From: Fundidesulfovibrio putealis DSM 16056
Lineage (GTDB): Bacteria > Desulfobacterota > Desulfovibrionia > Desulfovibrionales > Desulfovibrionaceae
Reading direction: 5' to 3'
Assembly (NCBI RefSeq): GCF_000429325.1
Contig: NZ_AUBQ01000006.1
Span: 248,001 to 312,000 of the forward strand
Length of the DNA stretch: 64,000 nucleotides
Each line of letters opens with the position of its first letter. Position 1 is the stretch's first letter. Shown here one piece after another: positions 26,566 through 34,943 of the stretch. The position numbers and the translations under genes are program-made. The notes below the pieces were generated by a model. That model searched no databases. It had not been told where the DNA came from and was given only the letters and a program-made list of their open reading frames with translations.

Positions 26566-27749
26566 CGGTCAATCTCCGGGATAACCAGATCGAGGCTGCC
26601 AAGGATTGCCACCGCGTCCGAGAGCAGCGTGCCCTTGGCAAGCTCGGGGAACAGGCTCAGGTTGGAGAAACTGGGGGAGCGCAGCTTCACCCGGTAGGGG
26701 ATCTCGCTGCCGTCGCTGGCCAGATACAGGCCGATCTTGCCCCTGGCCCCTTCCACGGCGAAGTAGCTCTCGCCCGCAGGGGGCTTCCACTTGCCGCGGG
26801 GGGCGTCGGGGTTCATGAAGTCGCCCTCGGGCAGTCCGTCCAGGGCCTGGCGCACGATGGAAAGCGACGCCTCGATCTCGTCCATGCGCACCATGTAGCG
26901 GGCCATGGAGTCGCCCTGCGGGTAGACGGGGATGTTGAAGTCGAAGCGGTCGTACACGCCGTAGGGTTCGGCGCGGCGCACGTCGTAGGCTATGCCCGAC
27001 CCGCGCAGCACCGGGCCGGTGGCCCCGTAGCGCCGGGCCATCATCTCGTCTATGACGCCCACGTCCTCCAGGCGTCCGCGCAGGATGACGTTGCCGGTCA
27101 CCAACTCGCGGTACATCTTCAAGCGCTCGGGCATGATGTCCAGCAGTTCGCGGGTGCGTTTCACGAAGTTGGGGGTGATGTCCGCCGTGACACCTCCGAA
27201 GCGGAAGGAGCAGTAGGTCAGGCGCGAACCGGTGATCTCCTGGAGGATGTCCATGATCATCTCGCGGTCCTGGAAGGCGTACATGATGGGGGTGACCGCC
27301 CCCAGGTCCAGGAGATAGGCCCCCCACCAGAGCAGGTGGGAGTTTATCCGGTTCAGCTCCGTGGAGATGACGCGGATGTACTGGGCGCGCTCCGGCACCT
27401 CGATCTCGGCCAGGCGTTCCACCGCCCCGGCCCAGACCCAGTTCCAGGCCAGGGCGTGCAGGTAGTCCACGCGGCCCATGTTGGGGAAGAACTGGGCGTA
27501 GGCGCGGTTCTGGGCCATGGCCTCGTGCATGCGGTGGATGTAGCCAAGCACAGGCTCGGAGCGAAGGATGTACTCGCCGTCCATCTCCAGCAATACGCGC
27601 AGCACGCCGTGGGTGGAGGGGTGCTGCGGCCCCATGTTCACGATGAGCGAGTCTTCCCTGGCGTCCAGGGCGAAGGTCTGGGCGTAGAAGTCGCCGTCCA
27701 GCCCCTGGCAGGGGTCTGCGCCAATGCTCTGGTTGAAGGCGCCGCTCAT
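26562..27749 (-). CDS. nuoD: NADH-quinone oxidoreductase subunit D
   Basis: 395 residues. 49-kDa subunit lining the quinone pocket: NMGPQHPSTHGVLRVLLEMD and YIHRMHEAMAQNRAYAQFFP near the N-terminus, RGSGIAYDVRRAEPYGVYDR in the middle, and the C-terminal LSLFPELAKGTLLSDAVAIL with ILGSLDLVIPEIDR. The hydrogenase-like cysteines are absent, as expected for NuoD. The ATG at 27749 follows AGGAGG and overlaps nuoC by 4 bp. Confidence 0.96.
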   Translation of the reverse strand: MSGAFNQSIGADPCQGLDGDFYAQTFALDAREDSLIVNMGPQHPSTHGVLRVLLEMDGEYILRSEPVLGYIHRMHEAMAQNRAYAQFFPNMGRVDYLHALAWNWVWAGAVERLAEIEVPERAQYIRVISTELNRINSHLLWWGAYLLDLGAVTPIMYAFQDREMIMDILQEITGSRLTYCSFRFGGVTADITPNFVKRTRELLDIMPERLKMYRELVTGNVILRGRLEDVGVIDEMMARRYGATGPVLRGSGIAYDVRRAEPYGVYDRFDFNIPVYPQGDSMARYMVRMDEIEASLSIVRQALDGLPEGDFMNPDAPRGKWKPPAGESYFAVEGARGKIGLYLASDGSEIPYRVKLRSPSFSNLSLFPELAKGTLLSDAVAILGSLDLVIPEIDR

Positions 27750-28273
27750 GATTCGTCCTCCTGGCCATCCTCGCCGCCGCATGCGGCCATGAGCTCCTCG
27801 GTCAGGGCGTGGCCCTTGGCGGAGCCCTGCCACTGCGCGTGCGGCCAGATCACGTTGCGCGACAGGCGCGAAACCGGCGCTTTCAGGAGCGGCGGCGGAT
27901 CCAGCGCCTCGGCCAGCAGCAGCGGCGTGGTGTTGGACGCGCCCGTGAAGACCACGCCGAAGAAGTCGCGGGTCTCGCGTTCGTGCCAGGCAGCGCCGGG
28001 GTAGATGCCCTCGATGGTGGGGCAGGACGGGTTCTCGTGAGGCAGCAGGAGGCGCAGGACGATGCGGCCAGGGCGGGTCCAGTGGGCGAAATGATACAGG
28101 AGCGCCATGCCCTCGGCCAGGTCCAGCCCGCAGATGTCCTCCAGGAACCAGTCCTGGCACAAAAGGCGCTCGGCGGCGGGGCGCAGGTCTTCGGGAGTGA
28201 TGAGCAGCGCCGCTTCCCGCCCGGTCTCTCCGGGGGGCAGGGCCAGGCTCAGTCGCGAGGTGAGTTCAGGCAT
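27746..28273 (-). CDS. nuoC: NADH-quinone oxidoreductase subunit C
   Basis: 175 residues. 30-kDa subunit; the signature GAAWHERETRDFFGVVFTG is clear. It is a separate gene, not fused to nuoD. One base separates it from nuoB. Confidence 0.93.
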   Translation of the reverse strand: MPELTSRLSLALPPGETGREAALLITPEDLRPAAERLLCQDWFLEDICGLDLAEGMALLYHFAHWTRPGRIVLRLLLPHENPSCPTIEGIYPGAAWHERETRDFFGVVFTGASNTTPLLLAEALDPPPLLKAPVSRLSRNVIWPHAQWQGSAKGHALTEELMAACGGEDGQEDES

Positions 28274-28274
28274 C

Positions 28275-28805
28275 TCAGTCTTCCTCCACCAGGGCCGGGG
28301 TGGGCCAGAAGCGGCGACCGGTGATCTTCTGCTGCAGGCGGAAGATGCCCTCCATCAGGGCTTCGGGGCGGGGAGGGCAGCCGGGCACGTAGATGTCCAC
28401 GGGCACCAGATTGTCCACGCCCTCAATCAGGGCGTACTGCCCCGGATACTTGAAAGGCCCGCCGGACACGGCGCAGTTGCCCATGGCCAGCACGTACTTT
28501 GGGGCGGGCATCTGCTCGTAGAGGGTCACCAGGGCCGTGGCCATCTTGCGGGTGACGGTCCCGGCCACGATCATCAGGTCGCTCTGGCGCGGCGAGGGCC
28601 GGAAGACTTCCGCACCGAAGCGCGACAGGTCGAAGCGGGGCATTGTCACGGCCATCATCTCGATGGCGCAGCAGGCCAGACCGAAGGTCATGGGCCACAG
28701 CGACATGGACCGGCAGAGGTCGAAGACCTGCGCGGGGAGCGCGAAATCGAGCCTCGGGGGCAGGACCTCGTCCGCGCGCGGGACTATTGGATGCGCCTGG
28801 GCCAT
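28275..28805 (-). CDS. nuoB: NADH-quinone oxidoreductase subunit B (cluster N2)
   Basis: 176 residues. It carries the terminal [4Fe-4S] cluster N2 with the usual tandem cysteines C45-C46 ([11 protein letters not shown]), C111 ([12 protein letters not shown]) and C143 ([13 protein letters not shown]). The start ATG 28805 follows AAGGGG and overlaps the end of nuoA by 22 bp. Confidence 0.96.
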   Translation of the reverse strand: MAQAHPIVPRADEVLPPRLDFALPAQVFDLCRSMSLWPMTFGLACCAIEMMAVTMPRFDLSRFGAEVFRPSPRQSDLMIVAGTVTRKMATALVTLYEQMPAPKYVLAMGNCAVSGGPFKYPGQYALIEGVDNLVPVDIYVPGCPPRPEALMEGIFRLQQKITGRRFWPTPALVEED

Positions 28806-29161
28806 GTGAACACCCCTTTTCTCTGGAAATAGACCATGGCCATGGCCAGAACGGCCACGAACAGCGCCACGGCGATGAACGGCCCCCACCCCTGGCTGTG
28901 CGGATAATGCGCGGCCACGGGGAAGAGGTAGAGCACGTCGACGTCGAAGGAGAGGAAAATCAGCGCGTAGAGCGAGTAGTTGATGCCAAAGCGCGTCCAG
29001 GCCTGTCCGCGCGGAATCATGCCGCATTCATACGGTGCGGCGAAAGCGCCGCCGCGCGTGCGGGGAGCCAGGAGGTAGGATGCCGCCAGCGGGCCTGCCG
29101 CGAAAGCGATGCCGGCAGCCAGACATGCAAAGACCGCCACGTTCAGCCATGTGAAAACCAT
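28784..29161 (-). CDS. nuoA: NADH-quinone oxidoreductase subunit A
   Basis: 125 residues, three membrane helices. The loop motif [20 protein letters not shown] and [15 protein letters not shown] are characteristic of NuoA. First gene of the operon; the ATG at 29161 has GGGGAG just upstream. A longer frame runs through the promoter and is rejected. Confidence 0.95.
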   Translation of the reverse strand: MVFTWLNVAVFACLAAGIAFAAGPLAASYLLAPRTRGGAFAAPYECGMIPRGQAWTRFGINYSLYALIFLSFDVDVLYLFPVAAHYPHSQGWGPFIAVALFVAVLAMAMVYFQRKGVFTWPRRIQ

Positions 29162-29212
29162 TGCTCCCCTGCCTGTTGTCGTTGCGTCACGGACTGCCGA
29201 CTCTTGAAACGA

Positions 29213-29241
29213 CTTATGCAGGAGCGGGAAATAATCGTCAA
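29213..29241 (-). promoter_or_regulatory. Promoter of the nuo operon
   Basis: Minus strand: TTGACG (29241-29236), 17-base spacer, CATAAG (29218-29213). The leader before nuoA would be about 45 nt. Confidence 0.55.
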
Positions 29242-29538
29242 GAAAAACAAGCCAATGTGCTGTTTTTCCCAAGCTGGATTCTTTTTGGTATGATTTGCAG
29301 GAAGTATTCTCTCCGTTCAAGATAGATGAAAGGCATTGAATGGAGGTTTTTTATAGACTGTTTTGATGGCTTGCCTGGGCGTGGGCGCGTCGCGCAGGCT
29401 CATGGTCTGGCATGGCCGACCGGCAGGTCAGGCCCCGGCCTGGGATGTGGCGCGTATACCGTATGAACGTCACGAGGTGGACATGACTGAGGTTCTTGTG
29501 TAGCATTTCGGAATAGGCACTGGCAGGTGGTCCTCACG

Positions 29539-29550
29539 TTGACTGGTCAA
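29539..29550. promoter_or_regulatory. Palindrome upstream of the 62-codon frame
   Basis: TTGAC-TG-GTCAA, a 5-bp inverted repeat with a 2-base centre whose left half resembles a -35 hexamer. It lies about 40 bp before the small reading frame at 29589. Candidate operator. Confidence 0.3.
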
Positions 29551-29588
29551 TCAAACAAGATCACTTTCAGGTGTTGTCATCAAGATCT

Positions 29589-29777
29589 ATGGATATCGTA
29601 TTAAAAAGACAGGTAGAAATTCTGCGGACTGCGCATCCGGACTGGCACGAGGATCGTTTGATGCGTGTGGCCAGGGTCTGGGCTAGGCGTGCACGCCGGA
29701 TTTGTTGGGACACCATGATTGGTGAGCAGACGAATGCTGATGGAGCGCAGCGGCATGGAGGATACTGCGGAGGCTGA
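29589..29777 (+). CDS. Small basic protein of unknown function
   Basis: 62 residues, Arg/Trp-rich in the middle (RVARVWARRARRICWDTM). It is the only supported plus-strand frame between nuoA and the AI-2E transporter. Support comes from its protein-like composition and from an intrinsic terminator on the same strand 80 bp downstream. Against it, no good Shine-Dalgarno is visible before the ATG at 29589; a GTG at 29571 is an alternative. No family recognised. Confidence 0.4.
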   Translation: MDIVLKRQVEILRTAHPDWHEDRLMRVARVWARRARRICWDTMIGEQTNADGAQRHGGYCGG

Positions 29778-29858
29778 CGCCTGCGTTTTCCCGTCCTCGC
29801 GTACGAGTTCGTCCATGGCAGCCAGCCATGCGGATATTCGCAGACGTTGATCGGTCCA

Positions 29859-29878
29859 AGCCGCCCCCTGGCGGCTTT
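29859..29878 (+). terminator. Intrinsic terminator, plus strand
   Basis: AAGCCGCC (29859-29866) pairs with GGCGGCTT (29871-29878) around CCCT; the T-run 29877-29881 follows. There is no U-tract on the minus strand, so it ends a rightward transcript that must start after the divergent nuo promoter. Confidence 0.75.
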
Positions 29879-29944
29879 TTGTTTGCCCGACGCCTGCCCC
29901 GCGCCCTTCCCAGCCCGCCCTGCAGCCTTCGCCCGCCGGGTGCG

Positions 29945-31135
29945 CTACGTCGTCTTCTGGGACTCTATGAACAGCTGAAAGACCACGAGGCACAGGCTCA
30001 TGGCCACAGGACCGTAGATGATCCCCAGCGGCCCGAAGAGGAGCACGCCTCCCACGATGGACACGAAGATCATCAGCAGCGGCAACTGCGCGCTCCCGCT
30101 TATGAAGAATGGGCGCACCACGTTGTCCACGGTGCTCACCACCAAAAGCCACCAGCAGAGCAGAAATGCCGCCTTGCCGTTGGAGCCCTGGGCAAACAGG
30201 TAAAGCACGAAAGGAATGTGGATGAGGGCGAGGCCGATGATTGGCACAAGCGAGGCCACGATGGCGACCATGCCCCAGAAGAGCGCGTCGATGCCCACGA
30301 TCCACAGGCCGAGCGCGGTAGCCAGGCCCTGCGACAAACCGGCCGCGACGCCTCCGGCGAGAATGGAACGCGTCACCATCTTGAGCCTTTCGGCCAATTC
30401 CTGCTCCTGGCAGCGGCGAAGCGGCGACAAGCGCCGCAATCCCTTCACCACGCGCTCAGCTTCGGCCAGAAAGTAGAACAGGAACAGCAGCAGCATGACG
30501 ACCTGAGCCAGGAAGCTGGTCATCTGTCCGGCAAACCCGCGCCCGATGGACAAAATCCCCTTGCCGACCCCTCCGGCGGCTCCCACCAGGCTGGTCTTCA
30601 GCTCCTGGGGATCAAAGGGGATTTTGTTCACGATGGCCTGGAGCCAGCCAGGGAGCCCCAGGGAATTAAACCAGTCGAGAAGGATAGCCATGCCTCCATC
30701 GTTGAACCAGTGGGCGCCTGCCTCGATGACTGTCCCGGCCTCGTTGGCCAGAATTACGATCAGGGTGGCGGTGGGCAGGACGATGAAGAGCAGCGTCGCG
30801 GTGGAGAGCAAGGCGGCCGTAACAAGGCGCGACCCCCAAAACACCGGCAACATGCGCTTTCGCAGCGGGGCCAGCAGCAGCGCGAGGATGGCGGCCAGGA
30901 AGATGGAGTGGCGAAACGGCCACAAAAGCGCCAGGAGCACGGCCACGGCCCCGATGAACACGAGCAGCAGAAAAGGACGGTAGAACTTCTCATGCAGGGG
31001 GCCGACCTCCTCGGCACCCGTATCGCCGCAGCCCCTCGCGGGATGCACATCAACCGTTTCCGCGTCGCCCGGCGGGGCGCTTGGCGCGTCCGTTGCGGCG
31101 TGCTTGGCGTCGTCCTTGATGACCTTTTCAGTCAT
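29945..31135 (-). CDS. AI-2E family transporter (PerM-like)
   Basis: 396 residues. A ~50-residue hydrophilic N-terminus precedes about eight membrane segments with the family's large amphipathic middle region. Family stretches: LLALLWPFRHSIFLAAILAL, LAQVVMLLLFLFYFLAEAER and the C-terminal STVDNVVRPFFISGSAQLPL, then GGVLLFGPLGIIYGPV. Members export small molecules or act as Na+/H+ antiporters; the substrate is unknown. The start at 31135 is the third in-frame ATG, chosen because GGAG lies 9 bases upstream. Confidence 0.9.
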   Translation of the reverse strand: MTEKVIKDDAKHAATDAPSAPPGDAETVDVHPARGCGDTGAEEVGPLHEKFYRPFLLLVFIGAVAVLLALLWPFRHSIFLAAILALLLAPLRKRMLPVFWGSRLVTAALLSTATLLFIVLPTATLIVILANEAGTVIEAGAHWFNDGGMAILLDWFNSLGLPGWLQAIVNKIPFDPQELKTSLVGAAGGVGKGILSIGRGFAGQMTSFLAQVVMLLLFLFYFLAEAERVVKGLRRLSPLRRCQEQELAERLKMVTRSILAGGVAAGLSQGLATALGLWIVGIDALFWGMVAIVASLVPIIGLALIHIPFVLYLFAQGSNGKAAFLLCWWLLVVSTVDNVVRPFFISGSAQLPLLMIFVSIVGGVLLFGPLGIIYGPVAMSLCLVVFQLFIESQKTT

Positions 31136-31194
31136 TGTTTCATTCTCCATGCGGTTGCTAACCATGCTCGGGCAGCGGGTCAGGCATGGGCGCG

Positions 31195-32217
31195 TCAGGG
31201 CTCTTTGATTCCATTCTTCTTACTGGATTCTGGCCCGGACTTGGATGGGCTGCCCGGCACCCACCAGCGCATGGCTTCGTCCATTTCCTCCTTGAGGGGC
31301 TCGCCGCGCGTCTTGAGCATGGAAACGAGTATGGAAACGGCGATGATCCCGGAGGTGATCAGCAGGGCCATCTCGGTGGGAATGATCTTCGCGTTGAACC
31401 ACGCGTTGACGATCATCTTGCCGCCCACCACCACCAGCACCAGGGACAGGCCGTACTTCAGGTAGTGGAAGCGGTGGATGATGCCCGCCAGGGCGAAGTA
31501 GAGCGCCCGCAAGCCCAGGATGGCGAAGACGTTGGACGTGTACACGATGAAGGGGTCCTTGGTGATGGCGAAAATGGCCGGGATGGAATCCAGGGCGAAG
31601 ACCACGTCGGTAAACTCGATCAGCACCAGCACGATGAAAAGCGGCGTGATGAAGAGCTGGCCGCCCTGCCTGACAAAGAACTTGCGTCCCTCGAAGCCCT
31701 TGGTCACCCGGAAATGGCGTCGCATGAAGTTGTTGATGCGGTTCTCGTCCAGGTTGGGTTCCTGCCCCACCGTCACCAGCATCTTGATGCCAGTGAACAC
31801 GAGGAAGGCCCCGAAGATGTAGATGACCCAGTGAAAGGCCTCCAGGATGGCCGCACCGGCCAGGATGAGCGAGGCGCGCATGACGAGCGCCCCCAGGATT
31901 CCCCAGAAGAGAACCTTGTGCTGGCAGTCGCGGGGCACTGAAAAGTGCAGGAAGACCAGGACGAAGACGAAGATGTTGTCGATGGAGAGGCTTTTCTCGA
32001 TGAGGTAGCCGGTTATGTATTCGGTCCCGGCCTGCGGCCCGAGGAAGTGATACACGCCGCCTCCGAAGGCCAGCGCCAGCACCACATAGCACAGGCTCAG
32101 CAGCAGGGCCTCGCGCACGCCGATCTCACGCCCCTTGCGGTGCAGAACGCCAAGGTCCAGGGCCAGGAGAACCAGCACCAGAAGATTGAAGCCGATCCAC
32201 ATCCATGCGTTTTCCAA
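31195..32217 (-). CDS. TerC family membrane protein (Alx-like)
   Basis: 340 residues, about nine membrane segments. Acidic membrane motifs of the family are present: LIEKSLSIDNIFVFVLVFLH and VLIEFTDVVFALDSIPAIFA. TerC/Alx proteins are implicated in manganese export and in metallation of exported proteins. The start is a TTG at 32217 with AGGAG 8 bases upstream; no ATG is available before the first membrane helix. No Mn-riboswitch was recognised upstream. Confidence 0.92.
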   Translation of the reverse strand: MENAWMWIGFNLLVLVLLALDLGVLHRKGREIGVREALLLSLCYVVLALAFGGGVYHFLGPQAGTEYITGYLIEKSLSIDNIFVFVLVFLHFSVPRDCQHKVLFWGILGALVMRASLILAGAAILEAFHWVIYIFGAFLVFTGIKMLVTVGQEPNLDENRINNFMRRHFRVTKGFEGRKFFVRQGGQLFITPLFIVLVLIEFTDVVFALDSIPAIFAITKDPFIVYTSNVFAILGLRALYFALAGIIHRFHYLKYGLSLVLVVVGGKMIVNAWFNAKIIPTEMALLITSGIIAVSILVSMLKTRGEPLKEEMDEAMRWWVPGSPSKSGPESSKKNGIKEP

Positions 32218-32341
32218 GTGTTGTCTCCTGCTCGTTCCGGATAGTCTGAACGTATCGTTTCGCTGTTTGCGCCGCCCGAGTCAAGGCGGTCCGGATCGCT
32301 GTTGCCGATCGGGCCCGACTTGCCAGGTTTGGCTGAACCGG

Positions 32342-32365
32342 CCCGGGACCGCAGTCGGTCCCGGG
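32342..32365. terminator. 10-bp hairpin behind the Tim44-like gene
   Basis: CCCGGGACCG / CGGTCCCGGG with loop CAGT, 14 bp beyond the stop of the Tim44-like gene. GC-rich and without U-tract, so termination may be inefficient and terC may be partly co-transcribed. Confidence 0.5.
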
Positions 32366-32378
32366 CGGCAGGAGCGGC

Positions 32379-33407
32379 TCAGCTTTCGAGCTGCTGAATG
32401 CCTTCAAGGGTCCATTGGGGATTGGAGGCGGACTCATCCCTGCGGATGTGCCAGACTTCGCGAACCTGCGCGGAGCGGGGGCCGGACTGGTCCTCGCGCA
32501 GGAGGACATCGTACAACACGGAGATCACCGTCTGGTTTCCCTGTGTCCCGGCCTCGACCACACGGGCTTCGATCATGAGGATGTCGGTCTTCCCGGGGGC
32601 CGGGTCCTCGCCTGCCTGCCGGAATATCTCGGCGAAGACCTCGGGGCTCGTGAAGCCTCGGATGTCCTCCAGGTCTCGGCGGTCCCAGGAGGACTGCAAC
32701 CTGGCGTACAGGGCCTTGGCTCCGGAAATGAACTCGGCTTCGTCGATGCCAGCGGGCATCACCGGAGGCGCGATCTGCGCGGAGCCTCCTTGCCCGCCGG
32801 GCGTGGCGCGCACCGAGGCCCAGCCGTCCGCGTCTGCGCCAGGGGTGTAATTTCCGGTCGGGGCGGCGTAGGCAAACCTGTCGCCCCCCATGGGCGCGGC
32901 CTGTTCCCTGTGAGCCGTCTGATCTGCGTGGCCCGTCATGCCTGCCTGGGCCGCCCGGCGCGAACGGATGAACCGGAAGAGCATGAATCCGGCGACGCCC
33001 AGCAGGAGGATTTCCAGAATCCCGAAGCCTCCGCCCATGCCTCCGAACAGGAGCGAGCCCAGCATGCCGCCCAGCAGCACGCCGCCAAGCATGCCGCCGA
33101 TCCCGCCGAACCTGGACATGAAGCCGCCGGGGGCAGCACCTGGCTGTTGGTTCGGCGTGGCCTGGCGCTCCGTGGTCATGTTCTTGCCCGGGGGCGTGGG
33201 CTTGTCGTAGCTTTTGGAGTAGGAATCCTTGCTGCCGAACGAATTGCCGCCGCCCATCCGCTTGGCATCTGCGGGATCGAAGGACATGAGCAGCACCGCA
33301 AGCGCGATGAGCGGCGCCAGGAGCCAGCGCAGCGCGTCTGTGGGGGAAAGGCCGCCGAGGGCCTGGGCCTGTGCAGGAAGAGTGGAACGGTTTGGACTGT
33401 GTCGCAT
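32379..33407 (-). CDS. Tim44-like domain membrane protein
   Basis: 342 residues. N-terminal hydrophobic segment (WLLAPLIALAVLLMSF, signal or anchor), a Gly/Met-rich low-complexity region (GGIGGMLGGVLLGGMLGSLL), a second membrane helix (ILEILLLGVAGFMLFRFI) and a C-terminal Tim44-like domain of about 140 residues (AEFISGAKALYARLQSSWDR onward). Bacterial members are inner-membrane proteins of unclear function. It lies directly behind the terminator/attenuator at 33452-33501. Confidence 0.85.
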   Translation of the reverse strand: MRHSPNRSTLPAQAQALGGLSPTDALRWLLAPLIALAVLLMSFDPADAKRMGGGNSFGSKDSYSKSYDKPTPPGKNMTTERQATPNQQPGAAPGGFMSRFGGIGGMLGGVLLGGMLGSLLFGGMGGGFGILEILLLGVAGFMLFRFIRSRRAAQAGMTGHADQTAHREQAAPMGGDRFAYAAPTGNYTPGADADGWASVRATPGGQGGSAQIAPPVMPAGIDEAEFISGAKALYARLQSSWDRRDLEDIRGFTSPEVFAEIFRQAGEDPAPGKTDILMIEARVVEAGTQGNQTVISVLYDVLLREDQSGPRSAQVREVWHIRRDESASNPQWTLEGIQQLES

Positions 33408-33451
33408 GGAACCTCCGGTTTGCCAGATTTGGCGGGTTGCCTGGTTTGGCC

Positions 33452-33501
33452 GGAGGTCCTGAAAAAAAGACCTCCAGCATGATTACTCATGCTGAAGGTC
33501 T
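33452..33501 (-). terminator. Strong terminator or attenuator before the Tim44-like gene
   Basis: AGACCTCCAGCAT (33468-33480) pairs with ATGCTGAAGGTCT (33489-33501), one mismatch, and on the minus strand a run of seven T follows. GGAGGTC (33452-33458) can instead pair with GACCTCC (33469-33475), which would break the terminator stem. It lies about 60 bp before the start of the Tim44-like gene on the same strand, so it either ends an upstream transcript or attenuates this gene. Confidence 0.65.
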
Positions 33502-33985
33502 CGCTCATCGATTGGGATCGACGGCAAGGCCAAGCGCCGGTAACGACGCCAGTACTGTTGACCTTGCCCGAAAGAGCTACTCCCCTTCAGTTCTGTAATG
33601 AAGATCATTTCCTTCAGGGGATGTCAAGCACTTCAGGAGAAGCCTTCGACGTCGCGGTTGCCCGGTGCTGTGTGCCTGAAGAGCCAGAATGTGTTTTCCA
33701 GGATATACAGAGTAAATTCAGTGTGTTGCCCTTGTGGTGCCTGGACGATTATTCGGAGAACGCCGTGCTCGGGGCCCGGGCAGATGCCTGGGGCAGGGCA
33801 GAAGCGCGGTTCGAAATCACGGGCAACCGGTCAGGAAAATGAAAGAGGGTGCCATGCCATGACCTTCATTCCTCGATTCCAGAATCGCGTCTTGGAACAA
33901 CGTGAATATGGTCATCGACAATAATATGAGTGTTTATTATGGCTTAGCTGCACAGATTGTATGCGTGTATTCTGAAGACGGGACA
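33502..33985. other. Gene-poor interval
   Basis: About 480 bp. Open plus-strand frames exist here (up to 117 codons), but they begin inside the terminator stem or lack ribosome binding sites and family character. On the minus strand the interval would be the 3' untranslated part of the gene ending at 33986, or a small RNA ending at 33452-33501. Confidence 0.4.
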
Positions 33986-34423
33986 CTAGTTCGCATCCGC
34001 CCGGAACATACCGAACAGCGAGGTGGCCAGGACCTTCATTTCATGCAGGTACAGCTTGAACTTGCTGGAGAAGCCCGCGAGGGTCTCGCCGTCCTTCAGC
34101 CGTTCGCCTGTCGCCCAGACATTGTACATCTGCATCCTGCCTTTCGACACATAGAAAACGGTCCCCCGTTCCACATGCCGGGAGAACCGTTTGTCGATGC
34201 ACACGGTCACTTCGCCCTGACGCTGACCGTCCCATTCTGACTGTACGACTTCGCCGACCAGACTCGTGTCCAGGTACACCTCCGTGGGGATGTCCTTCAC
34301 GCCCGGATCGAAGAATACAGTGTACGGAGCGCACTGTTTTACGGTCGATGCCCGGCAGCTTTCCTGAAATAAGAACCCGTCCAGGATGAGCAGGAAAAAC
34401 AAACAGAAGACAGAAACCACCAT
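33986..34423 (-). CDS. Small membrane-anchored protein, possibly MCE/MlaD-like
   Basis: 145 residues. The N-terminal hydrophobic anchor (VFCLFFLLILDGFLF) is followed by a single small domain. The stretch PTEVYLDTSLVGEVVQSEWD with later ERGTVFYVSKGRM resembles the beta-barrel core of MCE domains (the x-V-x-L-x-G-x-x-V-G-x-V pattern), which bind lipids in the periplasm. No MCE partners (ATPase, permease) are nearby, so this is tentative. The ATG at 34423 follows GAGGGAG. Confidence 0.6.
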   Translation of the reverse strand: MVVSVFCLFFLLILDGFLFQESCRASTVKQCAPYTVFFDPGVKDIPTEVYLDTSLVGEVVQSEWDGQRQGEVTVCIDKRFSRHVERGTVFYVSKGRMQMYNVWATGERLKDGETLAGFSSKFKLYLHEMKVLATSLFGMFRADAN

Positions 34424-34943
34424 CGTACAACTCCCTCATGGAACATGTGCGCTCCGGCAGGATGGCGCGCCGTGGCCATGACCCGCAGGAGAAAGCCGCC
34501 CGGAACCGAACACGCCGGAACCGTCACGTGATATGGGAACTAAGCACAGGCTTTACGCAGACACATAGTGAATTCTTGTTCAGGATAGATTTGCGGTGAC
34601 CTGAGCAGCCGATGTCGTGGGAAATGCCACCGGCTTCTCAGGACGCGGGGACGCATGAGTATCTTCTGTGCCAGGTCGCCTGTGGCCTCCCTGGTGCGCA
34701 TGAGACGCGCTTGGAGGAGGGCTTGTCGGCGAATCGGTATGGATGCGACGGGCAGCAGGATGCATGCGGCCCAAAGCCATCGTGAGCCAGGGCATGAGCG
34801 GGATCTCCGGAGTATCCTCCGGCGAGATGGGTTGGGAGTGGGTCGGGCCAGCGGCGGATGCAGGCCCGACCCACGCGTGGCCTTGGGATTGCTGGTCAGG
34901 AATTGAAGGGACTTAACAGACTTGCCCGTCCCGGGGCGCCACG
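34424..34943. other. Interval without a supported gene, holding a 12-bp hairpin
   Basis: Contains a perfect inverted repeat GTGGGTCGGGCC / GGCCCGACCCAC (34838-34849 and 34863-34874) with a 13-base loop and no U-tract, 70 bp beyond the glpD stop. It may mark the end of the glpD transcript. No credible reading frame. Confidence 0.45.

Noticed and set aside
32218-32378. Mn-sensing yybP-ykoY riboswitch before terC
   Set aside because: The leader is short and lacks the conserved loop sequences; only the hairpin of the preceding gene is visible.
33774-33840. GCGGTTCGAAATC motif resembling a tRNA T-loop
   Set aside because: No acceptor stem, anticodon arm or D-arm can be folded around it.
33489-33842. 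117-codon plus-strand frame
   Set aside because: Starts inside the terminator stem at 33489-33501, has no Shine-Dalgarno and no recognisable protein features.
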